A DNA stretch of 55,440 nucleotides from a virus: the IMG/VR virus record IMGVR_UViG_3300042090_000643, positions 1 to 55,440 of that record; one strand, given 5' to 3'. The translations under genes and the position numbers were made by a program. The number at the start of each line of letters is the position of its first letter. Within the stretch, counting starts at the first letter, position 1. The notes beneath the pieces were generated by a model. The model saw only the letters and a list, made by a program, of their open reading frames with translations, did not search any database and was not told the DNA's origin. Shown piece after piece: positions 31,343 through 40,343 of the stretch.

Positions 31343-32851
31343 ATGCCGTTGAAGCCAATCTTTCCTGAGGGTTCACTGATTGAGGAACCTTGTCCTCTAT
31401 GCGGCCACAAGCCGGTCTACATCGAGAAGCCGGAAGCTGAGGCTCCACATAAGTATTACTGCCATGGATGCAATCGTGGCTTCGATGAGTTGAAGAAGAC
31501 CGCTGGGATTTTTGGACCTTCCAGGCCCAAGCGTGATGACAGTGTCATCCCCAAGATGAATCCGTCGACGGTCAATGCTCTCCGTGGATTGGCCATGGAT
31601 GATCAGATCGATTTTCGTGATTCCGATGGAAAGACGTGGAAAGCCACTAGAGGTGCAAGCAACTTCACCTTTGTCTGTCCGTCAATCAGCATTTGGAGTT
31701 CACTTCCGATAATGGCCATCATGGGAGGAGGAACTCCTACTCCCCGACAGAGCGTCTATGCCAAGAAGAAGTTCGTCCTGGTAGCTGGCTGGCGTGACGA
31801 AATGGAACGTGAATACGACCAAAAGGAGAAAGACCTTCCTCCAGAACCAGAGATCCGTAAGGTTCCTATGCAGGAGTTCTTTGAACACGAACGGAGGAGA
31901 GAAGAAACGGGTCAGCCTTCGAAGTATCGAGTTCTTCACGAAGGCCGGTCTTCGATGATGATCCCAGAAAACACAACAAAAGAGGAAGAGAAGCAGCTGG
32001 TTGAGTATCTCCGCTCAATGAACAAGATGCGGAGATCTGCCACCAAGAAGAAGTTCGTTTTGATTGCCGGCTGGCGTGATGACATGGATCGAGAGTTCGA
32101 TCGCAAGGAGACGGAGGCCATTGGGGAAAGTCCCAAGGGTGCAGTTCCACCTGAGTTTTCTGAGAAGGGCAAGCCTGAGATCAGAAAAGTTCCCCTGCAG
32201 GAGTTCTTCGATCAAGAGCGCAAAAGAGAAGAAGATGGTCTGCCTCCTACGAAGTATCGCAAGACTCTTCACGAAGGTCCATCTTCAGTCATGATTCCTG
32301 AGGGAATGACCGAAGAGCAGGAACAGCAGCTGCTGGAACATATCCGGGAAATGAACAAGGAACAGAAGCGCAAGGATGAGGAGTATCACCAGAAGTCCAA
32401 ACAGTGGCGCGGTCCCTATCCTCCTGAGGCCAGAGAGGACGAAGATTTCTATTCTGGCGAAAAGGAATCTAGCGCGAAGCATCCTCTGCTGAAGAGGAAG
32501 GCCGCTGTCGAGTCTCTCGAGGAAATCGCGCAGAGGTATCCCAGGAGCATCGGTCTAGCCAAGTCATCGGATCCAGGAGATTACGGCTCCTACAGTGACC
32601 TGCAGAGACAGAGGAATCCCCGGCTCCAGCTGGAGAAGAAGATCGTGTACGAAGTTCTGACCACCAATGGGCCTGATGTAGCCTGGGACCGTCTTGGAAG
32701 GGTCGTTCCCACCGTCCGTAAGGCAGTGGGTGGTGACATCCTTGCTGCTTACGAAAAGAGCAGGAGCAATATCTACAAAGCACTGGACAAGATGGGAATG
32801 TTCGGCACCAAGTCCGACAGCCTTCGCCATGAAGGCGACCGTTACTACTAG
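31343..32851 (+). CDS. zinc-ribbon protein with internal duplication
   Basis: 502 residues from the ATG behind GGAG; an in-frame start at 31301 overlaps the previous gene and lacks a site. N-terminal zinc ribbon CPLCGHKP...YYCHGCNRGF. Two ~90-100-residue repeats follow, each running KKKFVLxAGWRDxMxRE, then PEIRKVPxQEFF, then LHEGxSSxMIPE, then a Gln/Glu helix ending in MNK. The C-terminus is helical and basic. A zinc ribbon just before a DnaB-like helicase recalls phage primases, but I see no TOPRIM or primase catalytic motifs, so the function stays open. Confidence 0.6.
   Translation: MPLKPIFPEGSLIEEPCPLCGHKPVYIEKPEAEAPHKYYCHGCNRGFDELKKTAGIFGPSRPKRDDSVIPKMNPSTVNALRGLAMDDQIDFRDSDGKTWKATRGASNFTFVCPSISIWSSLPIMAIMGGGTPTPRQSVYAKKKFVLVAGWRDEMEREYDQKEKDLPPEPEIRKVPMQEFFEHERRREETGQPSKYRVLHEGRSSMMIPENTTKEEEKQLVEYLRSMNKMRRSATKKKFVLIAGWRDDMDREFDRKETEAIGESPKGAVPPEFSEKGKPEIRKVPLQEFFDQERKREEDGLPPTKYRKTLHEGPSSVMIPEGMTEEQEQQLLEHIREMNKEQKRKDEEYHQKSKQWRGPYPPEAREDEDFYSGEKESSAKHPLLKRKAAVESLEEIAQRYPRSIGLAKSSDPGDYGSYSDLQRQRNPRLQLEKKIVYEVLTTNGPDVAWDRLGRVVPTVRKAVGGDILAAYEKSRSNIYKALDKMGMFGTKSDSLRHEGDRYY
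31763..32360 (+). repeat. intragenic tandem duplication
   Basis: Copy A about 31763-32029, copy B about 32045-32360. They are diverged at DNA level but clearly the same at protein level (AGWRDEMEREYD versus AGWRDDMDREFD; IRKVPMQEFFEHERRREE versus IRKVPLQEFFDQERKREE). Copy B carries an extra ~17 residues. Confidence 0.8.
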
Positions 32852-32904
32852 CAAAACTCACCTGCCAAGTATTGGAGAAGGCGAGCCAAAGGTGCTCGAC
32901 TTCT

Positions 32905-34386
32905 ATGGCAGATACGGTCAATTTTTGGAATTTATTCCACTCTCTACTGCGTAAGGACTCCTCCCCAGAGGAATCCGATCGTGTGAAAGCAAACCTTCGC
33001 TGGGTCTCGGATAACATGGTCCAGATTCGGGATGTTTGTATGCCCGAGTACGAGCTCCCTCTGATGAGCTTGATCTGGAACTTTTGGACTGCCCACCGAG
33101 AAGCTCCCTCTTACAAGATGATCGAGGACATTGTCCTCAAGCAGGACAAGAGCGAGGGTCTGCAAGAAGCTCTGTCCAATTATCAGGATATGAAGTCCGC
33201 CTCTGAACTGAGGAGATTCGATGCTCAGGATCTCTATCAGGTTCTGCGAGACAAGACCGATGAGTATGAGAACTGGAAGCTCAATGCGGTCATCGAAACT
33301 ACCAAGAAGATCGCCAATGGGGCGATTGAGGAACCCAAGACCAAGAAGAGATTAGCTGGAAACAAAGATGCTCTAGTGTATCTGCTGGGGCAACTTCAGA
33401 AGGGTATCCTGACATCTCAGCAGAAGAGTGTGGGCGGAAGTCTCAGGACAATTTCCAGTGAACTTCGTGACGATTACAACCTAGCCAAGCGAGAGAACTT
33501 GAAAGGTTCTCTAACCATGAAGACGGGCATCACTGCGATCGACCAGACTATTGGTGGATTCAAGCGTGGCAACTTCTGGGGAGTTCTAGGATACGCTGGT
33601 CAGCGTAAATCTTCCTTGTGTCGCACCATTGCCTATAACGTAGCGAATCAGGGATTTCAGGTGATGCACATCCCGCTGGAGCAATCTTGTGAAGAAGAGC
33701 GCAACATCTATGCTGTGATTCACAGTCATCACAAGAAGTTCGAACATTTCAACATCAAGATCTCCATCAATGACCTCGAGGATGGCAATCTTACTGCAGC
33801 ACAAGAGGACTTCCTCTTCAATGAGGTCGTGCCAGATCTCCCAGAGAATATCATCATTCGTCAACCCAGTGAGAGTACTCTGGAAGGGGTTCAGGCCCAG
33901 GTTGAGCTTCAGCAACAGATTGCACCGGTGGATCTACTGCTCATCGACTACTTCACTCTCCTCGATACTTCGTACTCCAAGGGCCAAGACCGCCAGGTCA
34001 TGAACGGTCTCATCAAGAATGCCAAATCGTGGTGCCTCAACTTCGGAAACAAGCGCAAGATCTGTCTGCTGACTCCGGTTCAGGGCAATAGAGATGGATA
34101 CACTGATGCTCAAAAGCATGAAGGAAAATGGGAGATGGAGGGAGTCTACGAGTATTCCGAATTCGACAAGTCGCTTGATGGTTGTATGTTTACGTTTTCG
34201 GATTCAGACTTAGAAGCCCAACAGAAGATCAAGCTGGGCACCTGCAAGAATCGGCGGCGGAGCAATGTTCCTCCATTCATGATTTCGGTTTCTTCGGACT
34301 CTGGTCTCGTGGATGCTGGTACTGCAGTCTCCACCGATATGCTGGACAAGACTCTCAATGAAGTGATCGACCCTTATCTGTTATGA
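32905..34386 (+). CDS. DnaB-like replicative helicase (RecA-fold ATPase)
   Basis: 493 residues from the ATG at 32905; an in-frame TTG at 32872 is possible. The C-terminal half is a RecA-type ATPase: TGITAIDQTIGGFKRGNF precedes Walker A GYAGQRKSS (~residues 229-237), HIPLEQS motif 1a with the catalytic-type Glu, then Walker B VDLLLIDYF (~350) and a LTPVQGNRDG motif 3. The N-terminal ~170 residues are helical like the DnaB N-terminal domain. It should unwind the fork and be loaded by the AAA+ protein at 15176-15832. Confidence 0.78.
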   Translation: MADTVNFWNLFHSLLRKDSSPEESDRVKANLRWVSDNMVQIRDVCMPEYELPLMSLIWNFWTAHREAPSYKMIEDIVLKQDKSEGLQEALSNYQDMKSASELRRFDAQDLYQVLRDKTDEYENWKLNAVIETTKKIANGAIEEPKTKKRLAGNKDALVYLLGQLQKGILTSQQKSVGGSLRTISSELRDDYNLAKRENLKGSLTMKTGITAIDQTIGGFKRGNFWGVLGYAGQRKSSLCRTIAYNVANQGFQVMHIPLEQSCEEERNIYAVIHSHHKKFEHFNIKISINDLEDGNLTAAQEDFLFNEVVPDLPENIIIRQPSESTLEGVQAQVELQQQIAPVDLLLIDYFTLLDTSYSKGQDRQVMNGLIKNAKSWCLNFGNKRKICLLTPVQGNRDGYTDAQKHEGKWEMEGVYEYSEFDKSLDGCMFTFSDSDLEAQQKIKLGTCKNRRRSNVPPFMISVSSDSGLVDAGTAVSTDMLDKTLNEVIDPYLL

Positions 34387-34688
34387 GAAGAGTCAAGAAC
34401 ATCATTTGGCCAACCGGCTCCGAACTGACAACCATTTGGCGAATTCTCCAAGTGGCCATCCCTCTTGACGAACCTCTCAGGGGAGAGTGGAGGTTTTCGG
34501 CTGCCGGTGCGCCAAATTACAGAATCACAGGTTCCACTCGTGAAGTGACTTGGACAGTCGACGTTTACAACGGATTCTATTTCTGCGTCAAGGTGGGGAG
34601 TCTTCCTGCAGATGTATGTGAACAGATCCGACCGATGGTGAATTTGGTTTGTCGTATGCTGAGGGTTCCTCCCAGGAAGAGATCATGA
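34383..34688 (+). CDS. hypothetical protein
   Basis: 101 residues. Starts inside the stop of the helicase gene (ATGA overlap) and ends in the same way on the next start, so it is translationally coupled at both ends. Beta-rich look (GEWRFSAAGAPNYRITG, REVTWTVDVYNGFYFCVKVG) with a basic tail. No family recognised. Confidence 0.6.
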   Translation: MRRVKNIIWPTGSELTTIWRILQVAIPLDEPLRGEWRFSAAGAPNYRITGSTREVTWTVDVYNGFYFCVKVGSLPADVCEQIRPMVNLVCRMLRVPPRKRS

Positions 34689-35410
34689 AAAAGAAAGAAT
34701 TGGTTCCGCCGCCGAAGGTTCTGGTGGTCATCCGGAGTTTGGATGACCTTTCTCGAGTTCTACACACTCAAAAGATGATCGCTGCCAAGGCCAAGAAAGA
34801 ATTTGCTTCCATTGACAGCAGCAATCTTGATCTCAACAAGCCGAACGAGAACCGTCTCTTTGAATACATCAGACAGGAGAAGGAACTTCTCGAAAAGTGG
34901 TCATTGATGCCTACTCTGACCGAGTTCAACCAGGCTGTTTCTCAAGTCAGTGAGGATGGCAAATGGGGTGGAACATTCGGAGTGGCCGTGCTTGTGCAGG
35001 ATATAGTGCTCGAGCAAGTATACAATCAGCAGAAAAGACTGAAGCCTCTTCTCCGGAAGATCCTCATGGTCATGTTGAATCATCTCGAGAAGGAGGATAC
35101 CAATCGAGGTGCTTTGGATCAGGTACTCGCCAAGATCAAGTTCACAGTGACGGCTGACAAGCAAGGCAGGAAAGTCAACAGGGCAGAGACCGAGGATATT
35201 GTCAGAAAGATGATGGGTCAGATGGTGGACACTTTCCTTGCAGTCGGATGTGCCTTTGGTTTGTTCGAAAACGAAGGTTTCGAATTCAAGACGACTCCCT
35301 GTGGTGCTCGTGTGTACTGGCACATGGTAGACATTCAGAAGTTCATTGAAATTCTGTCAGACTCACATCGTGCATTTCAAAAGGAGAGGCCGAAACTGGC
35401 TCTTGTGTAA
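34685..35410 (+). CDS. hypothetical protein
   Basis: 241 residues from the ATG that overlaps the previous stop (ATGA), behind AGGAAGAG. Mostly helical with long charged helices (residues ~35-75 and ~115-160). A Gly/Phe-rich segment and FETTPCGARVYW-like stretch occur near the end. No motif recognised. It closes the helicase operon; motif P3 begins on its stop codon. Confidence 0.6.
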   Translation: MKKKELVPPPKVLVVIRSLDDLSRVLHTQKMIAAKAKKEFASIDSSNLDLNKPNENRLFEYIRQEKELLEKWSLMPTLTEFNQAVSQVSEDGKWGGTFGVAVLVQDIVLEQVYNQQKRLKPLLRKILMVMLNHLEKEDTNRGALDQVLAKIKFTVTADKQGRKVNRAETEDIVRKMMGQMVDTFLAVGCAFGLFENEGFEFKTTPCGARVYWHMVDIQKFIEILSDSHRAFQKERPKLALV

Positions 35411-35437
35411 CCGATCCGCCTTCCAGAGTGGTAGATA
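35409..35437 (+). promoter_or_regulatory. bipartite promoter-like motif P3
   Basis: AACCGATCCG, 13 bases, TAGATA, starting within the TAA stop of the preceding gene and ending 18 bases before the next ATG. The ribosome site TTGGAGGG lies downstream of it, as expected for a true promoter. Confidence 0.55.
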
Positions 35438-35455
35438 CTCTTGGAGGGATACATC

Positions 35456-36481
35456 ATGGGACAGTTTAGTTGGCTTGGAGAAGCAGCGGCGTTCTTACTG
35501 GCACCGTTAAAGCTGGCTTTCTACGCGCTGAAGGTTCTTGGCGTGCTGGCAATGGGTGTGGTCCTCTTCACTATTGTTGGGGTGATGTGGTTGACCAATC
35601 CGGAGAAGGAACATGCCCAACACGTAAGTTACATGATGGATCACATCGTTGATTCTCGGCATAGTGCCGGAACTCCTCTAGGAAATGTACCTCTCATCTA
35701 TATAATAGATGGATCTCAGTCTTCAAACGGAGATACCTCCATTGGGACTGTTTTAGTGAATGTGAAGATCTACGGAAAGACTGAGGAGAAGATTGAATGG
35801 CCTCATCAGGCTCTTTCTTTCTGTGGACAAGGCGATAAGTTTTTGTCTCACACTATGCAGAACGACTACTGGGATCACTGGTACGAGCGTAAGACTGGCT
35901 GGTTGTATCAGCGGTATGTTGAAGGCTCACTAAACATCTATGTATTGAAGTACGTCGTCACTCAGTTGAAATCCGACAAACCTGTCGTTATCGGCAGCGA
36001 CTTCATTGATAATTGTCCCAATTCTTCACTGGAAAACAATCCTCCTCAGTCTTGGTCTGGTTGGAATCTTGGAGATACCAGGTATGCTGTTCCTGATTCA
36101 AATACTTCCGGGGAGAGTATGATTCCTCGCTTTGACGTGATGTGGCATCTTGAAGGGCCATACGATCCTCATCAGGATTGGCCAGTCATCACAGGTTACT
36201 GCCTTGCTGGACGATGTGGCAAGAATTCACCTGATTTCCTTCTTACCATCGATCGCTGGAACGATATCCTAGCTCCGGAGCCAAAGTACACTTCCGGACA
36301 GCAGGAAGCTATCGATGCTTTCAAGGCGACGAGAACTGAGGAGTTCTGGGAGAAGTATGCTGAGGCCAACGGACTTGACCCTCATTCAGTGGACAAGTAC
36401 TGGGAGGAGACTCAGAAGGCTATCAAAGCAACGGTTCACTTGAAGAAGGTTTCTTCTGAGGAGTTAGACAAGGATTACTAA
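35456..36481 (+). CDS. membrane-anchored hypothetical protein
   Basis: 341 residues; the ATG at 35456 follows TTGGAGGG, better than an in-frame start at 35441. A hydrophobic anchor covers residues ~13-48 (AAFLLAPLKLAFYALKVLGVLAMGVVLFTIVGVMW in pieces), then a large soluble domain rich in Trp, Tyr, Asn and Pro with several Cys (SFCGQG, DNCPN, GYCLAGRCG). An inside/outside orientation cannot be settled. No enzyme motif recognised. Preceded by motif P3, so probably separately promoted. Confidence 0.6.
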   Translation: MGQFSWLGEAAAFLLAPLKLAFYALKVLGVLAMGVVLFTIVGVMWLTNPEKEHAQHVSYMMDHIVDSRHSAGTPLGNVPLIYIIDGSQSSNGDTSIGTVLVNVKIYGKTEEKIEWPHQALSFCGQGDKFLSHTMQNDYWDHWYERKTGWLYQRYVEGSLNIYVLKYVVTQLKSDKPVVIGSDFIDNCPNSSLENNPPQSWSGWNLGDTRYAVPDSNTSGESMIPRFDVMWHLEGPYDPHQDWPVITGYCLAGRCGKNSPDFLLTIDRWNDILAPEPKYTSGQQEAIDAFKATRTEEFWEKYAEANGLDPHSVDKYWEETQKAIKATVHLKKVSSEELDKDY

Positions 36482-36501
36482 TCACCCAGTAATAGAGACG
36501 A

Positions 36502-37428
36502 ATGAAACAGAGAATTGCCGTCGTCTTAGATTGGGACCATACATGTTCACCAATGTACATGGAGGGTCCCATCTTTACTCATTATGGCATCCCCGAACGA
36601 GCCTTCTGGGAAGAAGTACACCGCCGCGCTCATGAAGACACCAAGTACCTGAACACCCGCGTCTTCGTCGAGCACGAGTATCTCAACTATCTTGTGGAAT
36701 GTGCCTGTAATGGGACGATGAAGGATCTCGACAATCCTCGTTTGACAGAGATTGGCTGTAAGATACCCACCTTCCCTGGCCTTGACACGATCATCAAGAA
36801 GCTCGATGAACTTGGCGCCGAAGTCCACATTGTGACCTCTGGCATCCGGGCCATGCTCCTTGAGCACCCGTCCATCAAGCCTATCGTGCAGGACAAGAAC
36901 ATCCAAGGAGCGGAGTTCCTTGACTATACCTGGGAGACAGGTCTCGACGGCAAGCCTCAGCGAGTTCCACAGGGTCATATCGTTTCTGTAGCCAAGACCT
37001 TGCTCCCCTCTGACAAGGTCAGAGTGCTCGAAGAGATCGCCAAGGGCTGTGCTGAATTCTTCTACGACGCTTGTGTCCCTTTGCCTCCGGACCAGTATCT
37101 CATTCCATACAAGAACATGATCTATGTTGGTGATGGAGTCAGTGACGTCTATGCCTTCGAACAGGTTCGCAAGTATGGCGGGTTCGCGGTCGGAGTGTAT
37201 GCCAACGCCAAGGGTTTCAAGCAGATGGAGATCATCCGGAAGGATGGGTTCCTGGACATCTTGGGAATGGCTGACTATCGAGAGGAAGCCACTGTTGGAA
37301 GCTGGATTATCAACAAAGTGCTGGCAATCAAGGCTCGCATCGCGACTGAAGAAGTTGAGATCGAAGACAAGCGGATCGCAGAGGTCCGTACTCATGCTCC
37401 TGAGTATTTGCATCCATGGTCAAAGTAA
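36502..37428 (+). CDS. HAD-superfamily phosphatase
   Basis: 308 residues. Motif I VVLDWDHTCS (D-x-D nucleophile pair), motif II HIVTSG (Thr/Ser), motif III Lys probably in the DGKPQRVPQGH to VSVAKTL region, motif IV IYVGDGVSDVYAF. The large cap insert between motifs I and II is helical. HAD enzymes act on phosphorylated sugars, nucleotides or proteins; the substrate cannot be read from sequence. It overlaps the next gene by 13 bases. Confidence 0.8.
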   Translation: MKQRIAVVLDWDHTCSPMYMEGPIFTHYGIPERAFWEEVHRRAHEDTKYLNTRVFVEHEYLNYLVECACNGTMKDLDNPRLTEIGCKIPTFPGLDTIIKKLDELGAEVHIVTSGIRAMLLEHPSIKPIVQDKNIQGAEFLDYTWETGLDGKPQRVPQGHIVSVAKTLLPSDKVRVLEEIAKGCAEFFYDACVPLPPDQYLIPYKNMIYVGDGVSDVYAFEQVRKYGGFAVGVYANAKGFKQMEIIRKDGFLDILGMADYREEATVGSWIINKVLAIKARIATEEVEIEDKRIAEVRTHAPEYLHPWSK

Positions 37429-38183
37429 AGAACAACACCGCCACTGAGTTCCCTCAGGTTCCTCTCCTGATCAGCAAGAAGTCGAGGTCCAAGAACAACA
37501 TCTTGGTCGGGTTCGACAGAGCGCAGATCCGGTTCGCTGAACAACTCTTGGATTTGGTGTGCCAGGATAGAGAAATTGTCAAGGATGATGACTTGCTGGG
37601 AAAGGATGAGAATCTCCTCCTGCGAGTCACATCTTCGAACTGCATTGATCTGAGTCCTGATGTCAAGAAGAAAACTGGCATCTGGTCCATTCAACCCTTA
37701 GAGAGTGGATCAGCAGGAATGAATGCTCTCGTGAGGGTGGCATCTGAGATCCTTGGTGAAGAAAAGCCAGTAAAAGAGAAGTTAGAAGCAGTTAGTCGTG
37801 AGGTATGCCGTGAATCGGAAATTGTAGACATACGCGGAGCACTGTGGGAGGCTGTGTGGCAGCTAACTGGTGATGTACCTCTGAAGAGTGCTCCCCTATG
37901 GCCAGCACCCTGGGAAAGTAATCACTGGATTCCAGCGGAAGTAGAACCATCCTATCGATTGAATGTATTGTATCGTGACTTGGTTGGCTACGTCTTTGCC
38001 CATGAGAACGATTTCCCGGCTGCTCGTAAGTTCGGCATCAGTCAAACGAGATTTAATAGATTACGCCAGATATCGCTTGACCTGGGGAGAGTGGACCAAT
38101 CGATTAGATGTTTATCAAAATGGCGTGTTCGAAAATCCAGTGCTTTCGTGTGTGCCCTTCAAATTTCTAAGATATGGAACTAA
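37416..38183 (+). CDS. hypothetical protein with C-terminal HTH-like region
   Basis: 255 residues, beginning inside the HAD gene. Residues ~180-235 (LNVLYRDLVGYVFAHEND, FPAARKFGISQTRFNRLRQISLDLGRV) look like a helix-turn-helix DNA-binding unit. The N-terminal half has no recognisable motif. A regulator or DNA-binding accessory is possible. The 3' half is more AT-rich than the 5' half. Confidence 0.55.
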   Translation: MVKVKNNTATEFPQVPLLISKKSRSKNNILVGFDRAQIRFAEQLLDLVCQDREIVKDDDLLGKDENLLLRVTSSNCIDLSPDVKKKTGIWSIQPLESGSAGMNALVRVASEILGEEKPVKEKLEAVSREVCRESEIVDIRGALWEAVWQLTGDVPLKSAPLWPAPWESNHWIPAEVEPSYRLNVLYRDLVGYVFAHENDFPAARKFGISQTRFNRLRQISLDLGRVDQSIRCLSKWRVRKSSAFVCALQISKIWN

Positions 38184-38261
38184 CAAAATCCACCATTTCC
38201 CAGTATTCAGAATCATCAATCTTCAGGGATTACTCTCTGACAGAGAAAGGTGATTCAACCA

Positions 38262-38579
38262 ATGGCAAAACTTCCGATGGAAGGGCCGGAGCAGATCGTC
38301 GCTGCCGTGCAAACTGCGCTGGGACTTACCGAGAAGAAGGAAGCTGAGAAGATTACCAAGGCAGTCTTCGACAGCGTCTACCAGATCGTGAGTTCACATA
38401 TTGACCAGGATGGCTACACCCTTCGCGTTCCGAGTCTCGGAAAGCTGATCGTGAAGCACAACTTGGGCAAGCTCCGCAAGAACCCATTCCGCAACGGTGA
38501 ACTTACTCAGACCAGCACCAAGCGCAAGGTGAAGTTCACCACGCTGGGTGACCTGCGTAAGCTGGAAGTAGTCAAGTAG
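38262..38579 (+). CDS. HU/IHF-like DNA-binding protein
   Basis: 105 residues from the ATG at 38262 (an in-frame GTG lies 12 bases earlier). The helix-helix N-terminus (EKKEAEKITKAVFDSVYQIVSSH) and the strand region (YTLRVPSLGKLIVKHNLGKLRKNP, RKVKFTTLGDLRKLE) follow the HU fold, with the arm region around KLRKNPFRNGE. HU proteins bend DNA during replication, packaging or regulation. Its position before the ssDNA-binding-like gene suits replication. Confidence 0.75.
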   Translation: MAKLPMEGPEQIVAAVQTALGLTEKKEAEKITKAVFDSVYQIVSSHIDQDGYTLRVPSLGKLIVKHNLGKLRKNPFRNGELTQTSTKRKVKFTTLGDLRKLEVVK

Positions 38580-38661
38580 TTATCTGCCGGCTAGAGCCTA
38601 GTAACAGTATTAAATACCCAGCGTCTACGACGCAATCCAAACTAACACTGGAGATAACAAC

Positions 38662-39534
38662 GTGGCAAAATTCACTGAAATTGACGACGAACTCGACGCT
38701 GCTGTAACCGCAAAGAAGACGACTGAACCGGAAGTCAAGAAGGCTGAAGAGCCTGAAACCAAGAAGACCGCAGAGCCTGAGAAGAAGACGACTGCTGCCT
38801 CAGGAGCCGACGAGGGCGATGACGACGAGCCTGTAATCAAGGGCAAGAAGTCCGCCGCCGCCGCGACTGATGACAGCATCGCCGATGAACTGGAATGGGG
38901 AGATGAAAAGACCATGTCCCGTTCTGGTGGCCTGGATCGCCTCCGTCCTGAGAAGGGCAAGGCTGTCCGCTTCGCCATCATCCCCTGGCTCAAGCCTCTG
39001 AGAGCACTCACTCATTTCATCGACAAGAAGGGCACGTTCCGTTGCCTGGCGACTGAAGATGAACCTGGCCTCTGCTGCAAGAAGTTGGCAGAAGACGGTC
39101 AGTTGACGATTGCTGCTCTGGTACTTCACTACACCAATGCTCCTTCCAAGGATGGCAAGTATCGCAAGGATGAACACGGCAGAGTTCCTCCCATTGAATG
39201 GGCAATTGAATACGTTCAGCTGGGACAGACCAACTACCGCGACATCAGCGAACTGGCTCCCGAAGGTAAGGTTGTGACTGACCTCGATATCGTGATGACC
39301 CACAAGGACAGCGGTATCGGATACAAGTTCGTCATGGCCACCGACAACGCTCGCTGGCGCCAGAACGAAGCACTCGTCGCCGAAGTCAAGGAGGCTTGTG
39401 CCAAGTTCATGGACCGCAAGAAGTTGAATTCCAAGCTGGGCAAGAAGGTATCACTGGCAGAGATGAAGATCGTTCTTCAGTCTCTGGTGGCCGGTGCCGA
39501 AGACCAGTCCCTGGATGACGTGGAAGAGCTCTAA
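38662..39534 (+). CDS. probable single-stranded DNA-binding protein
   Basis: 290 residues with a GTG start behind TGGAGA. The first ~85 residues are a Lys/Glu/Ala-rich low-complexity region. A beta-rich core follows (GKAVRFAIIPWLKPLRALTHF, GTFRCLATEDEPGLCCKKL, ALVLHYTN), then WAIEYVQLGQTNYRDI and a charged C-terminus ending DDVEEL. The order basic core - acidic tail, abundance-type GC-rich codons, and neighbours (HU, exonuclease, RuvC, RecA) suggest the phage gp32-like protein. No diagnostic motif seen, so family assignment is inferred. Confidence 0.55.
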   Translation: MAKFTEIDDELDAAVTAKKTTEPEVKKAEEPETKKTAEPEKKTTAASGADEGDDDEPVIKGKKSAAAATDDSIADELEWGDEKTMSRSGGLDRLRPEKGKAVRFAIIPWLKPLRALTHFIDKKGTFRCLATEDEPGLCCKKLAEDGQLTIAALVLHYTNAPSKDGKYRKDEHGRVPPIEWAIEYVQLGQTNYRDISELAPEGKVVTDLDIVMTHKDSGIGYKFVMATDNARWRQNEALVAEVKEACAKFMDRKKLNSKLGKKVSLAEMKIVLQSLVAGAEDQSLDDVEEL

Positions 39535-39541
39535 CCAAGAG

Positions 39542-39577
39542 GAGAAAAGGGAGGGGGCAACCCCTCCTATTCTCTTT
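39542..39577 (+). terminator. terminator-like hairpin after the ssDNA-binding-like gene
   Basis: GGAGGGG (39550-39556), a GCAA tetraloop and CCCCTCC (39561-39567), extended by GAGAA/TTCTC. A TTT follows but no long T-run, so it may attenuate or stabilise rather than fully terminate. Confidence 0.6.
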
Positions 39578-39596
39578 GATTCACTGAGGCAAGTGA

Positions 39597-40343
39597 TTGA
39601 TCATTCTCGGATTAGATTTCGAAACCTCAGGAATGGAGCCTGAACTTCACTCCATCACTGAAGTTGGCGCAGTTCTTTGGAGTACTGAACTACATGCTCC
39701 TCTCAAATCCATAGGGTATCTGGTCAATCCTATCAACCCTGTCTGGGACGAGGCCTGTCAGAACATCACAGGCATCACGCCACAACTGTGTGAACAGCAG
39801 GGATACACATCTGAAAATGGATTGAAGCAACTCCTTCGCTGGTACAATCAAGCGGAGGCAGTCTGTGCTCATAACGGCAACAGATTTGACAAGTTCTTCC
39901 TCAACAAGTGGTGCAAGAAGCACGACCTTGAGATCGAAGACAAGGTCTGGATCGATACCATGACCGATCTCAAGATGCCTCGCAAGGCGGCCAAGAAGCT
40001 GACCTACATGGCAGCCGAACATGGATTCCTCAATCCGTTTCCACACAGAGCTCTGTTCGATGTCATGACGATGCTCGTGATCCTGGATCGCTATCCACTG
40101 GACGAGGTTATGAGAATGGCTCGCTCTCCGATGCTGACGATCGAGGCCATAGTGTCCTACGAAAACAGGGAACTGGCCAAGACCGGCGGATTCTACTGGA
40201 AGAGCGAAGGTAAGAAGTGGCTCAAGGACATCAAGGAGTGTGAACTGGAAGAAGAGCAGCAGGAGGCACTCAAGTTGGGATTCACTGCCCAGCCGTTTCC
40301 TCTGGTCAAGCCATTCACACCAAACAGGGGGGAGCAGCAATGA
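39597..40343 (+). CDS. DnaQ-like 3'-5' exonuclease
   Basis: 248 residues, apparently with a TTG start at 39597 because no ATG precedes the catalytic motif. Exo I GLDFETSG (D-x-E), Exo II AHNGNRFDKFFL (Asp), Exo III HRALFDVM (His...Asp) make a complete DEDDh set. The C-terminal ~80 residues, Lys/Glu/Trp-rich, are an extra. Likely proofreading or end-trimming in recombination. Four-base overlap with the RuvC-like gene. Confidence 0.82.
   Translation: MIILGLDFETSGMEPELHSITEVGAVLWSTELHAPLKSIGYLVNPINPVWDEACQNITGITPQLCEQQGYTSENGLKQLLRWYNQAEAVCAHNGNRFDKFFLNKWCKKHDLEIEDKVWIDTMTDLKMPRKAAKKLTYMAAEHGFLNPFPHRALFDVMTMLVILDRYPLDEVMRMARSPMLTIEAIVSYENRELAKTGGFYWKSEGKKWLKDIKECELEEEQQEALKLGFTAQPFPLVKPFTPNRGEQQ

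Noticed and set aside
36547-37413. 288-codon minus-strand frame
   Set aside because: Antisense to the HAD phosphatase with intact motifs.
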